A stretch of 64,000 nt of DNA from Straminergon stramineum (taxonomy: Eukaryota; Streptophyta; Bryopsida; Hypnales; Calliergonaceae). The notes beneath the pieces were generated by a model. That model searched no databases and had not been told where the DNA came from. It saw only the letters and a program-made list of their open reading frames with translations. Made by a program: the position numbers and the translations under genes. The stretch spans positions 26,834,248-26,898,247 of the forward strand of contig OY987266.1 of assembly GCA_963920665.1 (NCBI GenBank), written 5' to 3'. Of this stretch, positions 1 through 13,686 are shown piece after piece. Positions within the stretch are counted from its first letter, which is position 1. Every line of letters begins with the position of its first letter.

Positions 1-74
1 AAGCGTACCATGAACGAGAGAAGAAACTTGAGTGTGAGCGGATTGATGCGAATACTGCGATGGCGAGCTTGCAT
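1..74 (-). CDS. N-terminal codons of a gene running off the left edge (unidentified, possible signal anchor)
   Basis: Read leftwards from 74, the frame is open to the window edge: MQARHRSIRINPLTLKFLLS, then FMVR. It has a basic N terminus followed by a hydrophobic run, as in a type II signal anchor or a targeting signal. No ATG occurs on this strand between 300 and 74, so this is the first start codon of any transcript beginning in the leader. A potential splice donor (ATG|GTACGC) lies at position 8, so the first exon may be only 22 codons. The gene family cannot be named from so little sequence. The leader context makes a real gene start more likely than chance. Confidence 0.4.
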   Translation of the reverse strand, partial: MQARHRSIRINPLTLKFLLSFMVR

Positions 75-330
75 TGATGAAGAATGCGAAAGGGAAGAGC
101 TGGAGCCTGCGTGCTGGATGACGATGAGTAGGAAATGGCGGACGACGGAGGATCGACAGCAAATTAGGGTTTGGCTTCACGCGAATCTCTTGCGTCGTCT
201 AGTCCCTCTCGCTAAGCGGGAAGCGGAAAAAGTAATGAGAAAAAAAAGAAAAAGAAAAGGGATAACTGGAAAGAAAAGGTGAGTGGGTATCACGTCTGTA
301 GCTACGCTGTAGAATCAGGGTATGTAGAAA
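75..330 (-). promoter_or_regulatory. Probable 5' leader and core promoter of the left-edge gene
   Basis: On the minus strand this stretch is CpG-rich, unlike the CpG-poor DNA beyond it. It carries CCAAACCCTAATTT at about 159-172, a motif common in plant 5' leaders, and a pyrimidine-rich tract at about 235-260. No upstream ATG is present. A plus-strand ORF at 10-282 (Arg/Lys-rich, no recognisable domain) is most likely just the antisense of this leader. Confidence 0.4.
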
Positions 331-3300
331 TGGAGCTTCTGAGCAGGGCTTTTTTTCATTTTTTATGAAGTGCCAAAGTGCTCCAAATCTCAACATTCAT
401 CCACATATACGATAGAAAATATCACATTAGCACATATCACATGTCGATAATTCTATTTTCATCCACAATCTTGACGATTTCATTCCAATTTTTTGAAGTT
501 TTAATTTTTTTTTGGTGAAAAACTAAATGATTCGTTTCTGTTTTTTATCCAAATTTTTTTTCAAGTGCGATTTGGCACCACAAAGCCAAAATAAAAAAAT
601 CCTTGCCTCTAAGACAAAAAACATTTCAAGATTGCTATCCACGTACACCAATGCAAAATAAGGTCGAAGGATCTAAAACCATTTAAGAAAATTTATCTAC
701 GTAGAAAGAGTTAAAATGATAACTAGGGATTATTCTTCACTTGTAGAACCAAAGAATAGATTGGAAAGATTTTTTTTAATTTTTTGAGAAGTTTTGTATT
801 TTTGTGAATTTGTGAAGTTACAACTTGAAGAAGTTTGAAAGTGTTTTATAGGTGTATGTTTAAAGTGCAAAGAAAAACACCCAAAATCATTTATTAAACT
901 TAAGGCTCTATTACTTTGTAATTATATAGCACCATGTCTACAATTGTATACATTCTATAAGTACATTTAAGGTCATATTGAAGATACTTCAATACAAATC
1001 CTATATTACAAAATTTGTGGTGGAGGAATTAGGTTCTAGTACCTTGCATCTTGATTGCTTAAATATTAAAGTTGAAATAACATAATGCATTTAGTGGTGT
1101 ATTATGGATGCAATGTTGTTTTGAATCGTATGTTCGCCATCCACAAAATCTATGTTAGTTCTCTTAAGGGTTAAAGGAGTCTTCAATGTGACACTCTATA
1201 TTCACACTTTAAAGTACAATTTTATTCAATTTTAAGCATTCCAACCACACTCTCTACATGTATCAATTGAGTGATTCAACCACAAACCATCACTTTATTT
1301 AGAATGTAGGACGAGATTTCATTAGATGCTCTATCAAGTATAAAAGTCTACCTATATTAGTGGTTTGAAGAGCTCTATATAATGAAGAGATAGGAAGTGC
1401 TATTTAGAGTTTCATAGGAAAAATTACCTTTTGGATATTCTTCTATTTTCTTGAGTGTCAAATAGTTTATAAAAAAATACTAGAAATTCTATGAAGTGGT
1501 AAAAAAATATTGGACCAATTGAAAGGATTTCAAAGGATACTAAAAAAAAATTAAAAAATATTTTTGTTAATACAAAACTAACTCAAATACTATTACAATT
1601 TTTCTTTTAATTTCCAATCAATTATTAAAATTTAGTTGGTATGAAAATTTTGGAATTTGTTTGAAATCCACTTCAATGTGAATAATGCCATAGAAACACC
1701 ATATTATTACTTTGTCATTTCACCTAAATATTGAATTATAAACACTCCATTTATACTATTTAAGACCCCTATTGTCAAATCGAGAAAAAAAATATGTATA
1801 TTTTCAAATCCTTTAATATCTCAAAATGGATATATGAATCATATTCATATTCCAATAATTTTTTAGAATCTTCTTATCAGTCCAACAATGATAATAGCAT
1901 AAATAGTCATTTTTTTTCTTCTCTCATAATAAGACCTTTGGAATTCTTTTGAAACCAAATTAGTTGATTCTTTAGCCCTTCATGCAAGACCTATACCAAC
2001 ACTTGAGAACATTAGTTGGAAATGACTCAATTAACGTTGATTTTTTTGCACAAGGATGTACTTGCATCTTTAAATTTTAACCATAAAGAAGTCACCATTT
2101 TGTAGAAAGTATTGGTTCTTGAACTTGTTAGATTTGGAATTGAATTGCAAGAGATATAACTATTTTGGTAGTACAATGTTTTAAAAAGTTAAAAAAATTG
2201 AATTCTTATAGATCAAGAATTTTTTTCATCAAAAATATTTTCTTTTCATGGGAGTGTCAAATCTGCAATTTTATCCAATAAAAATTCAAAATACCTGATT
2301 TTGGATTTAAATGGTCATCTTAAAGTTGAATAATAAATCCAAAAAATAATAATAAGCAATCTCTTACAACTACCTTCAATTGAATCACTTGATTAGATAT
2401 TTGGTCAATCATTGTATAAAAACAATTCAATTTATATGTACATTTTGTCCATCATAAATGAAAAATAATTAGAGGATTGATTGGTATTTTGCAAAATAAA
2501 TAAATGGATTTTAAAATATTTATGTGTCATATTTTTTTGAGAATTTTTGATAGGATATTATCATTATTGAAAACTTTAAAAGCTTTTAGATCAAGAAATC
2601 TATATCAAAAATAAAATATTTTTTCTTACATACAAATTTGAAGATTTAAAAAAGAAATTATGTTTAAAAATAATAGTATTTAACTATAGAAGTACCACGT
2701 TTCATGTGTGGAAAAATCAATAGAATAAATTTCCATAGTCCAATAGTTGCAATATTTCTCATCTAAATTACATTTGCAATAACTTCCTAGATTTCAATAA
2801 TTTTTTTGGATTTGTAATGTGGAATTGAATCTTGATACAAACTATTGCATGTTATGGATTGAAGTCCAATTAAATGTCTATAAGTGACTATAGGGTCCAT
2901 GATATTTAGATAATTGACTACATAATATTATAGACCAATAGAATAGCTTTCCTTTTTAGGATATTGTTATTCTATTCAAGGGATGGAGATGAACAAAATA
3001 CACTATTCTAATCACTTGTTTTTTTAACAAGGTTTTTGTTTGCACAAATTGACATTTGATTCTTGGGGCCCATTGTACAAATCCTTCAACTACTTATTGT
3101 TATATATGAGCTTCTAAAATGAACTTTCTATTTTTTGTTAAATTGTGAAGGCATCAACTCCTACATGACCATGTCAATCAATCCATGTTATTGTCCTACT
3201 ATAGGTAAATATAAACACAACTCTAGGCAATATTTTAGAAAATTTCTTCATATTTGATTGGATTATCTTTGCAATAGTATTCCTTATATGCAATAATATA

Positions 3301-3975
3301 AATCCTTTTGTCAAAATGTTTATCTAGAGAAAACTACCCAAATATTCATTATTAGCTTAACTAAGAGTAAACACTAATTCTACATAGTCACATAGTAGAA
3401 GAGAATTTTAGACATAGGATCCATAGGAATGATTAAAATAGAATTGATAATATGATTCACTTTATTTTCAAAATAAAACCAAAGTAATAAAAAAAAGTAA
3501 AAAGAAAGTGTTAATTTTCACATGAAATTATTCTCAAGGGTAAAATCAAAGTAAAATTATGAAAGTAAAAATTGGACTCTAAGACTTAATTGTAAGTGGA
3601 CCTCTACATCAGTGAAAACTTGTATTGATTTAAACATAATCATATCCAAGTAAAAAGTATATATTTTTAAATTTTTCAATGAAAAATTAAATTAAATTTG
3701 AGAATTATAGTCCTACATAAATTAGAGTTCATGTATTAACCAACTTTATGACCAACTATGTGTACAAGGACAAACATGGAAAAAAACATTGTCTTTCATA
3801 AAACAAACATATCATATAAATAGATGTGAATTATGTTATAATTACCTTTCAAGATAAATACATACATTTGATGTAATATTAATGTAGCTCATCCAATAGT
3901 AATTGCTATATATTTATGTTCTATGTGGAGTTATATAATTAGAATTTTGTTTTACTGAAGAGCTTATTTATTTTT
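331..3975. other. AT-rich spacer, no gene recognised
   Basis: Very AT-rich and almost without CpG. No ORF over about 60 codons, no RNA gene and no clear terminal repeats were seen. Probably decayed repeat DNA. Confidence 0.6.
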
Positions 3976-3981
3976 TATTTT

Positions 3982-3989
3982 TATAAATA
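3982..3989 (+). promoter_or_regulatory. Candidate TATA box of the expansin gene
   Basis: TATAAATA lies 129 bp before the chosen start codon at 4118. It would predict transcription from about 4015 and a leader of about 100 nt. It is a good match, but AT-rich surroundings make chance matches likely. Confidence 0.4.
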
Positions 3990-4117
3990 TCAATGAATTG
4001 AGGTGCTATTGTTACTAAATATTATCTTATATGATACCATTTCAGCCTAGTTCAATATCAATTCTTGAAATTATCTTAAATTATTACGAGTACTTGGTGT
4101 TTCAGAAATTACCATCA

Positions 4118-6037
4118 ATGACTTTCTTTTGTCATAAAATAATGACTACAATATTTATCATGCTATTGAATTGTTTGTGCATAAGTGTTGTTCAAGGTGC
4201 AAAGTTTCAACCTTCCAACTGGAATTCAGCTCGTGCAACATATTATGGAGGTGTTGATGCATCTGGAACTCAACGTGAGTGATCCAATGAGTCAAAAATA
4301 ATACATTTATCAAAATTCAAATTTTGTACTAATAAAACATAATTTGTTACATATACATAAATCATCACACAAAACTAAAATCTTCCAAAGAATCAATACA
4401 TAGAACCATAAGACATATGCACCTAGAATTAGCTACTTGACTAGTGGCTATTTTAGATGTACATACCTTACATCTTGCAATCAAAACATTTTTGAAACTT
4501 CTTTGAATGTTTTCTATATTTTGATGCATTTTTATAATTATTTCTTGGATTGGTTTTTACAGAGGGTGCATGTGGATATGGAAACCTCAACCAACAAGGG
4601 TACGGAGTCAACACTGCAGCATTGAGTACAACATTGTTCAACAATGGAGCTTCTTGTGGAGCTTGCTTTGAGTTGGCATGTGATGCTACTCAATCTCAAT
4701 TTTGTTTACCTGGAGCACCCTCAATTACTATTACAGCAACCAATTTTTGTCCCCCTGGATCCGAAGGAGGGTGGTGTGATCCTCCACAAGAACACTTTGA
4801 TTTATCATATCCCATGTTTACAAAAATTGCTCAAGAAGTTGGAGGCGTTGTTCCTGTGCACTATAGGAGGTAATAACAATTAGAACACAATCTATTTTCA
4901 CTAGTTCAATACAATAGATGATATTTTATTCAAAGAACTAATTAGATAATAAGAAAATACAAAAATGGTGCAGAGCATTTTTTAATGGCAATTCAAGTAT
5001 TCGTCCAAAATTCGATTAGAAAAACAACAACATCGGGTCCAAAAGTAATTAAAGATTAAGATATAATCAATATTCAATTAGCAAAAAATAACTTTGGATC
5101 CAAGTATGTAAAGAATATATTATAATAAATACGGAGTATTAAATTAGAAATCTACCTAATAGTGAGGTTGCAAAATTAGAGTCCTATGCTAAATTATTAG
5201 TATCACTAAAAATTTATTTGTTTTTGGAATTTAGTACAATACAAATATTTTTTAGCTTACATTAGTTCAAAATAGTGTGATTTGGGCAAATTAATCTTAC
5301 ACACACTAATAGAATAAATTAGTGTAGTATGAAGGAAGAATTTAACAAGCTAGTTCTACTAATTACATCACTAATTAATTACATACCTTAAATTAGGTGG
5401 AATTTGGGGATTTTTTTGTCTTTACTTGTTTAATAAGGTGAAATCTCTAGAACTATACATCCCCTAGTTACATTCTTGGTATCTTAGGAAAGCCTTGTGC
5501 AAGGAAGGGTGCATGGACTTTGTTTCATGGCATTTGAACCTACAATAGAAAAGATACTGAATTTTGAAGAATTTCAAAGATATAAAAAATTTACTTTTAT
5601 TTGTACATGAAGATAGCCCATGTTTTTGTGATGCCTCCCTTTCAAAAGTAGACTATAACATGTTGTATTTTGTATCCAATAAAAAAATAATTTCTAACAA
5701 TATGGTTATAATGATTTGAATCAGAGTACCATGTGAGAAAAAAGGAGGCATAAGGTTCACCATCACTGGAAATTCCAATTTCTTTTTGGTCCTAGTGACA
5801 AACGTTGCTGGTGCAGGCGATGTGAAAGAGCTTCACATCAAAGGCTCTAACACCAATTGGCAACCTATGTCACGCAATTGGGGTGACAATTGGCAAGTGA
5901 ATGGAAATTCTAATGCAATGGTAGGACAAGCCCTTTCTTTTAGAGTTGTCACAAATGATGGCTCACAGACAACTTCACTTAATGTTGCCCCAGCAAATTG
6001 GCAATTTTCACAAACATTTGAAGGTTCCAATTTCTAA
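4118..6037 (+). CDS. EXPA: Alpha-expansin (EXPA), three exons
   Basis: Secreted protein that loosens plant cell walls by non-hydrolytic slippage of cellulose/xyloglucan contacts. Exons are 4118-4274, 4563-4869 and 5725-6037; introns of 288 and 855 bp have GT/AG ends. The join gives 258 residues, normal for the family. Residues 1-27 form a signal peptide (hydrophobic [15 protein letters not shown]). The N-terminal double-psi beta-barrel (GH45-like) domain starts at RATYYGG and holds GACGYGNL (54-61), paired cysteines in CGACFEL, and [16 protein letters not shown] with the HFD motif at 130-132. This WC-PP-HFDLS arrangement marks the alpha class rather than beta. Exon 3 carries VPC and the C-terminal CBM63 domain with conserved tryptophans. 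The start at 4118 was chosen because it leads directly into the signal peptide; 4142 (MTTIFIML) is a good alternative, and the in-frame ATG at 4031 would add an unlikely leader. No frame breaks; the gene looks functional. Confidence 0.93.
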
Positions 6038-7678
6038 TTGGACCATACATAAGCAATGCAACTAGATGACCTCATTGAGAAGTTTTTTTTAAAGGGTATA
6101 TTTATACAAGCAAAGGATCACTCATATATCTTTATATTTGAAGGAACTTTCTCTTGTTGGTTGTATTTAAAGAAATCTTTCTCTCTAGAGTTTTCATTTC
6201 ATTATTACAATTTTGATTTGTTGAAAGAATTATATGATTGTATTCCACTCAATGTGAAGGATAGTACACTTAGTTTGTTAAGCCTTTTTCAATGAGATTA
6301 ATTTTATAATATGATTTCTTTTATTAACTTGATTAAGTTTCCAATACCAATATATAACTTAAATATACTATCAACACATGTGCCACGACTTCATTGGTGA
6401 TCTTTATACTAAGTAAAGGATCCATGTAGTTCAAAAATATTAACAAAAAACTCTCTTTACCTCATTAGCCCTTTCTAGTGGCAATTCCTTTAAGGAAAAG
6501 TCATATCGTCCAACATTAAGCAATTAAGGTCACTTTGTAGAGGTAAACGGAATTCTAGTTCTTGTTTTCAATTGCTTGACTTGCAATTCAACTTTACAAG
6601 GGTTTATAGTTTCACTTTGATAAATTTGCTCCCCAAATGTTTTCAAGTTTTTATCTCCGATGGTTGAACTAAAGTTCACATAAAGTATCAAAGACAAATA
6701 ATATCCGTATCTTGTATATTTGAAGGCACATGCAAAAAAATCTAAGTATAAGCACAAACCAATTGATGTTTGTGGCTTTGCTATCTGCATTTGGCTTCAT
6801 TAACAATATGAAAGCCTCTCTGAGATGAGCACAAAATGCTTTTGAAGTTCTCATGCTAGATACATGCCACTCAAGGTCATTGAAATTAGGCAATGAAATA
6901 GGTCGAGTATGACAATTGTGGCCTAGATGTTACCAAGTAGTGTAAAAAATATTGAATCCTCCCGAAGCTCTATGTAAGTGCAGTTTCCATTGCTTGCCTC
7001 TCCAACATTAACATAATATTAGACACAAATGGGTTCTAAGGCACTTTTAGGATCAATCCAACGAGTATATGAATAGAGGGATACAATTCTGTTCACAAAT
7101 CTCAATGTTATAACCTCCAAAAGTTGAGAAGCATACTTCTTAAAAATCTCAAGACAAAGATTAAAATTGAAGAGTGCAAAGAACTAGCATATAAAAAAGA
7201 CTTATAATTATAGTTACAAGAGGCATTCTAGGCAAGGGCATCTAGAGTCAATTTCAATTAATGATGCATATAGCCATGGTGAACTTTAATCCTTGAAACA
7301 ACATTTGAACACCCAAAAATTTCAAAATGAAACACCTCTACTTTGGATGTACTTGTGATTGAAGCTCCACTGTACCTTTGTGCATCTTGTGCATACCCAA
7401 CATTCTTGCTTGGTGGAAGACAAATCCATGAATTCACTTCTAGTCTTGTCAAGATAAAGTCAACCCAATCATCCTTCAAATTTTACCAAATTATACTTTG
7501 CACATTACTTCTTGGCCTCATCTTTGTGAAATTCTCTCTACTCACCCATAAACCTTCACTCATACAAACCCTAATGAATGTCGTTGTTCTCAAGAACACC
7601 AATGCCATTGCTCCATTGAAGACAAATCCAAGCTTGACCATGCAACTTTTTTTGAGGTGTTGCTGATGTTGCTCATTC
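6038..7678. other. Expansin 3' flank and AT-rich spacer
   Basis: The first few hundred bases are the likely 3' untranslated region. The rest has only short ORFs on both strands with no recognisable domain, and I assign nothing to it. Confidence 0.5.
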
Positions 7679-8072
7679 TTAGAGCATCTCCACGAGGGCA
7701 TTCCATATTGGCCGACCAAATGATTTGGTGCACCTAAGGATACATAGCATCCCAACAATTGTAGCTTCTATTGTTTCTCAATGTAGGTCACACCACAATT
7801 TGCGCCCCACACTTGAAACTACAATGCCTTTTTGTTTTGATTTCTCCCACATCAAGCTTGCAAACCTCAAATTTCTATGGTGCCTTGGGGTTGTGGCCAA
7901 AGAAATTTTGTGCCTTGATTATAGTGAATTCTTGACAAGATTGGAAATAATGTGCCTTAGAGGTAGATGTTGTTGGAGTCCTAGTAATGCGCTAGCCCCT
8001 TCTTTCAATTTGATGCACGGTCTCTAGTAGTTTGGCACATCCTTGTGGCATGGACTACTAGAGATGCTCTTA
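7679..8072. mobile_element. PIF/Harbinger-like MITE with TTA target duplication
   Basis: A 388-bp element (7682-8069) starts GAGCATCTC and ends GAGATGCTC, and is flanked on both sides by TTA (7679-7681 and 8070-8072). Three-bp TTA/TAA duplications with short inverted termini are the PIF/Harbinger pattern. A second element at 48187-48642 shares the GAGCATCT terminus and also has a TAA duplication. No transposase is encoded. Confidence 0.6.
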
Positions 8073-8662
8073 CATAGTGAACATAATAAGGAAGACATCT
8101 ACCCAACAAAGACTTCTAAAACAATTGGTGGTACAGGTGGGAACAAGAGTTGTATGTTGAACTTCGAATAAGACCTTGTAAATGAGAACATCTTCTCACT
8201 AAAGTGTAACCTAATTATGCATAAATTTGCTTTTGTACATCTTCAATGTGAACTCAAATTCAAAAATATTCAAACCAATTCTAACATAAAGGTGGGATTC
8301 CTACCTAAAGCCAAGTAGGAACAATCCTTTAGTTCTTGTAAATAAATTTATGTCTAAAAAACATTAAATTATTAGTTTGGATTTTTATGTAGTTAAGTAT
8401 TGGATGAATCCATGATGAAAATGTGATGAATTAAAATTGTGAAATATAAGAAATAAATTTCTTGTATAGTGCTAAAATAATTATAAATTTTAAAATAATA
8501 AAAGATGAAAATTATGGTGTAGATGCATTGCAAGGTATATGTAGATGTTCAAACACAACAATGATTGAACAACAAAAGTTTTGGAACTACATTGGCGTTG
8601 ATTTCTATTTTATAGTGAATAATTCAAGCCAGTAACTAAAGGTTATGTAAGGTAACATGTCC

Positions 8663-9884
8663 TTAACCCCAAAATGACCCTAAGGACATAATTTGTCCCC
8701 GACTAGTTTTCAAAATCGAATAATGCATAATCAACGTTAAATTAGGAAAAATCATTAACTACATAATTAGGTGGCTTTGAATGCTAAAAAAGGAGAAACT
8801 TTCCAATTTGATAGCTGACATGGCCTTCGTTTTATATGGCCTATATACTAGAGAGACCCTCCATTGCCATGAGGGAAGATACCCTACCATCGCGGATGGC
8901 ATAGCACAAGTGAACAGGCCCCACCCAGAGAAAGGTTGTTGTAGGACTTAAGTACATCCTCTCATACACAAACAAGTCATGTAGCCCCTGCCTTTCTGAC
9001 TTGCCACACTTACTTCCTACTCTTGCCACCCTTTCTTTCATCGGGTTGACTTCAGTTTGGTGGAAGGAACGACTTTAATGGCCATATTTATTATATTGAG
9101 ACCTTTCGTAGTCTCAATTTTATCCTCAACTTGAGGATAAACCGTTTTTATCTCTTTACTGGCATTTTTTATAAATAGTTAACAATACCAACTTTTAGAA
9201 TTTTATTATAGGATCACTATTTGAACATTATTTATTTTTGGTTTCAATTACTATTTTTTTAAATGAATTTTTCAATAACTAGCATTCTGTCTCAAAATCT
9301 GTGAAAAGTCTCAATATAACGAATATGGCCTTTTTACTGAAAAATGCATTGTCCAATTTGTGCAAAAGTTGGCTTTGAAATTTCATAATTTTGGATTGAT
9401 CATTTCCACCATTTGGATCATTGTTCGTCAATAAGTATATTTTTCAACAACAAAAATGATGTTTGCACCCCTGTGTGGAACTACCAAACACCCTCAACTT
9501 TGGCATTATTGTTCTGAACATTCTATATCCCTATTGCATATTATTTTTTTGCCTAAACCGCTCTATATATCATCCTTCTTTCAATAAAAAAAATCACCTC
9601 AATCCATTGCCTATTCATCCTACAATAGCCACCAAAGATTCCCGAAGCTTTGAAAAATGCATGATTCGGCAATCGTGTACCTTGAAAACCAGGTCAATCT
9701 GATACTCAGACATGCATAATTTGGGTCCCTCAAAAATTTCAGCATGACCCTCAGAGAACATACTTTCGATCAATACGGTTGCATCTTTGTTTGTAGGCTT
9801 GAATGAATTATTGAAAAGAAAATTTGTTTGCCTTTGTCACACAGGTCTTCAATTCAGGAAATCCCAAGGTCGTTTTGGGGTTAA
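8663..9884. mobile_element. TTAA-flanked element, CCCCAAAA termini (1.2 kb)
   Basis: The left end CCCCAAAATGACC at 8667 mirrors the right end GGTCGTTTTGGGG finishing at 9880, a 13-bp inverted repeat with one mismatch. Each end abuts TTAA (8663-8666 and 9881-9884). It is non-autonomous: no transposase-like ORF. A related left end (TTAACCCCAAAAGACCC) occurs near 44047. Confidence 0.6.
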
Positions 9885-10425
9885 CCCTCAAAGAATGAAC
9901 ATGGATTTCAAGCCTTATTGTCCATCATTCTATTTACAGCCATTTTGCAACTACATATGAATGAAAAGTTTTATATTTATTTAACAAAGATGAAGAGATG
10001 AAGTCAGAGGTCTACTAGGAATCATATAATTTGCAAAGCTTTTGGAGAAAACTTGAAATTATTGTGAATTTCTTAAGGAAAAATGAAGAAAATTCACGTC
10101 AAATACAAAATATACTCAAAAAATCTAAAATTTCCACCATAGATGTCCATTATAGTTCATAAAATTATGGTGTGAACCAAAGTTATCATGTCACTTTAAA
10201 ATTAGAAAATCAACAAACCACAGTTATAAATCCAAAGTTCATATTGCTATAGAATATTAAAATTTATAAATTTTTCAAAATTTCTAATTGGAGTACAAGT
10301 TGCACTTGGTAAGATTAATTCATTAGTTGGATTCAAATTCAAAAAATATCATTTTCTTAGCTAAAATTCACATCATGTGGTCATAGAAGAAATGGCCAAA
10401 ATACACTACAAGGGTGATCCATGGA
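9885..10425. other. AT-rich spacer between two elements
   Basis: No gene, RNA or repeat boundary recognised. Confidence 0.5.
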
Positions 10426-11358
10426 TTAACACCTAAAGGACCAACATGTGTTTTTTGGCTACATAGCAATTTGGGGCAGGTACGTGTGGTTGGAGATTTC
10501 CATATTTTTAGCCCAAATTTTAATAGAAGATGGGGACAAGGAATATTCTTCATATGCACTAAATTTCATGACATCTGGAAGTACAAGTCAAAAGTTATGG
10601 CCTAATATGTTACTTTTTTTCATAAATGGGTAGTCCGGGCAGATTTTTTTAAATCACTTTTTTCAATAACTAAAATTTGAAATTTGTTTTCTAGAGTTTT
10701 ATATATGTGGAAAGCTTTGAATCATTCCATTTTGGTCAAGGAGTCAAAAGTTATGAGGATTTTTTGTTTGCAGGCAGTTATGGATTCTCTACTCAAAATA
10801 AACTTTAAAGTCCTTTATCTTATTCAATTTTCAATATTTTTGAAAAAAATAAAACCATAGGATGTAGATTGTTTATTATAACATCTCAACCATTGGGATT
10901 GGCATTTTTCAATTCCATAATTAAATTCTTAACAATTTAGTATTTTGAATCATTCTCTACTACTATCTATTTACTATTTTTTTCCTATATGTTGTACAAT
11001 TCCAAATGATCTGAAATTTTTCAAGCATGTGTACAACTTGTCTAGGAAAAAGAATACACAGAAGCACTACCATTTTGGACATTTTCATAGAAAAGTGAGC
11101 TTGTGAAGTGCAGCTGCCCTGTTTTTTGCAAGGTGAAACAATTGAATTCAAAGAATTTAAATGCGTATATCTTGTAATCCCCACAGTGGAAATTTCTGAA
11201 ATTTTTACCACATGCTCTCAAATCAGTATAATAAAAGATTGTATGGTTACATGTGTCAAAAAAGTTTGTTTGTTTTTCCAAAATTTGGTACTTGTACTAA
11301 AAATGGCAATTTTGGAGCATTTTCAGTGAAAACATAGTCATGGAACTTTAGGGGTTAA
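10426..11358 (+). mobile_element. TTAA-flanked element, family A copy 1 (925 bp)
   Basis: Begins CACCTAAAGGACCAACATG and ends CTTTAGGGG, with TTAA on both outer sides (10426-10429 and 11355-11358). The interior, including AAGCTTTGAATCATTCCATT near 10720, recurs in the copies at 11.9, 14.7 and 30.3 kb. No coding capacity is seen; short ORFs inside it are not conserved between copies. Confidence 0.65.
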
Positions 11359-11484
11359 GCATGTTCTACTTTAGAAAAGTCAAGAATACCATGATGAGGC
11401 AATTTGCAATAATAATCAATGAAAATATACTCAATCTACTTCCCCAAAAAATATTGGATGAAAAATGTTTTCTTCCCATCCTTT

Positions 11485-11707
11485 AGTCACTATAAGAAAC
11501 CCATGTTTTAGGACGTCTAAGTTGAAGGATTTTTTGGAACATCCAATGTAACAATCTGTGTTTTTATATCACCAGTGATTTTCAATGAAACATCTTCAAT
11601 GACAGTATATGTTACCTTGGATGTCATTGTTGACATAAAAACACAAGTTGTTACATTGGATGTCCAAAAAAATCCATCAATTTAGCTATGGGTTTCTTCT
11701 AGTGAGT
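11485..11707. mobile_element. CACTA (En/Spm)-type MITE with AGT target duplication
   Basis: A 217-bp element (11488-11704) starts CACTATAAGAAACCCATG and ends TGGGTTTCTTCTAGTG. AGT flanks both sides (11485-11487 and 11705-11707). CACTA termini plus a 3-bp duplication define this superfamily. The inverted arms extend about 80 bp and share ACATCCAATGTAACAA, so the transcript would fold into a hairpin. Confidence 0.75.
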
Positions 11708-11905
11708 CTTATGTGAAGTCATCTATTGGACACTCTTAATGTTTGTAGCATATTTTAAAGAATAATCTTGGAAAGACGCAGCCCTCATGACTATGATAGT
11801 CACCAAAACAATTTGATTATCGGACCAATAGGTGCAATTTTTGTATCTAAAGTTTACACTAAAGTCATCCATTGAACCTTTTAGGTCTACAATGTCCTTA
11901 CAAGG

Positions 11906-12858
11906 GTAACCCCTAAAGGACCAAATGGTGTTTTTTGGCAATATAGCGATTTTGGGCAGCTCACTACGGATGGAATTTTTATTTTTTTTCTTTGAAATTT
12001 TCACACAACATCTGCCCAAGGAGTAGCTTTAAGACCCAACAATTTTCATAACTTTTGAATACATGGTTAAAAAATTATTGTATGATATGTTGTTTTCATT
12101 GCTCGGCGGGCAGCCTGGGCAGCAAAAAAAAATTCTTTAAAAATCATTTTCTTTTAAAATAAAAATTTGAAATTGATTTTTAAGATTTATATGTACATGA
12201 AAAGCTTTGAATCATTCCATTTCGATTTATGAGATGAAAGTTATGAAGAGTTTTAGTTGTAGGTAGTTTGTGGGTGGTAATGGAATCTCTACTCTAAAAC
12301 AAACTTTGAAGACCTTTATTTAACTCAATTTTTAATATTTTTGGAAAAAAATAAAAACGTGAGGTGTAAATTGTTTATTACAACAATTTAACCATTGGGA
12401 TTGGAATTTTTCAATTCCATAAATAAATTATTAACAATTTAGTACTTTGAATCACTCTCTACTTCTTTCAACTTACTATTTTTTTCCTATATGTTGTACA
12501 ATTCCAAATGATCTAAACTTTTCCAAGTTTGTAGCCAACATGACTTGAAGAATGAATCCAAAGAGTTACAACCATTTTGGACATTTTTTCATAATGATTT
12601 GACCTTGTGGAGTGCATCTGCCCGGATTTTTTCAGGGCCCAAAAATGTCTTTTTGTCACTTCAAATGCTAATATCTTGCAATCCAAACGGTGGAAATTTC
12701 TGAAATTTTTTCCACATCTTCCCAAACCAAATCACTACAAGACCCTACGGTTACATTTGTCCAAAAATGTATTTATTCTAAAATTTGGTACTTGTACTAG
12801 AGATGACAGTTTTGGAGTGTTTTTGGTGAAAACATAGTGAAATACCTTTAGGGGTTAA
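11906..12858 (+). mobile_element. TTAA-flanked element, family A copy 2 (945 bp)
   Basis: Same orientation and structure as the copy at 10426. Begins CCCCTAAAGGACCAAATGG at 11910 and ends CTTTAGGGG at 12854. The right flank is TTAA; the left flank is GTAA, probably one mutation. The interior parallels copy 1 throughout, including the GAAAACATAGT near the right end. Confidence 0.65.
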
Positions 12859-13686
12859 ATTGGCAAAACTTTTCAAATCACCCCTATAAAAGGGTCTACT
12901 ATGGTTAATCCTTTAAGATCCATGCATCCCAAAAGTGCATGCGCCATAGTCAACCTTGATTGTAACTTTCAAATATCCATTATTGGTATGTGTTTTAAAC
13001 TAAGAAAATAAAGCTTAATAAGTTTGAATTCTATTCCATTTTGAAATTTTGAAAAAATTGAAAAATTGGAAGAATTATTGTAAGTGCAAACTAAAAGTGT
13101 CAAAATCCATATTATACTATATCATGTGTTTTTCATTCAAATTTTCTTCATTTCATTTTTTTTAGTTTTAATTACAAAATTATATTTTTCCTTCAAACCT
13201 TCATTGTGGTAAAAATCCCAGATTATCCTAATATATATGATTATTAATACAATTTTCTTTCCACCATTTACTTTAAAAAATTATAATTTTTTTGAGTTTT
13301 TCCATCCAAGTTTATTGAAAAGTAAGTGTCAATAGAAAATACACTTAACCACGTGTGAAAAATATCAAGATTCTATGTATCAATTATATATTAGGATAAA
13401 TTTAGCTTAATAGTGAAATTTGACTTGAAAGACATTGCCAAAAGTGTTTTGGGTGTAAGAAATGAAACAACTAATTGAGCAATTTTCACACTAATCTCCA
13501 TTGTTACTCTTGTACCTCTTCAAATAATTTTAAATTAATTGGAATATTTTTGCTATCTCTACAAATTTATTTTCACTTTTAGTCACAAAAACTCTAATTT
13601 TGACAATTTTTCATGAAACAAAGTGAAAATTTTCATACCGATTGACAAATTAGAATGTCATATAATAAAAATATAAGATTGATATT
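12859..13686. other. AT-rich spacer
   Basis: No recognisable gene. It may hold the decayed body of the element whose terminus (CTTTAGGGG, then TTAA) lies at 13755-13767, but no matching far end was found. Confidence 0.4.

Noticed and set aside
8841..9041. Short minus-strand ORF within the 8667-9880 element, considered as a transposase remnant
   Set aside because: Only 66 codons, no catalytic motif, and no related frame in other elements.
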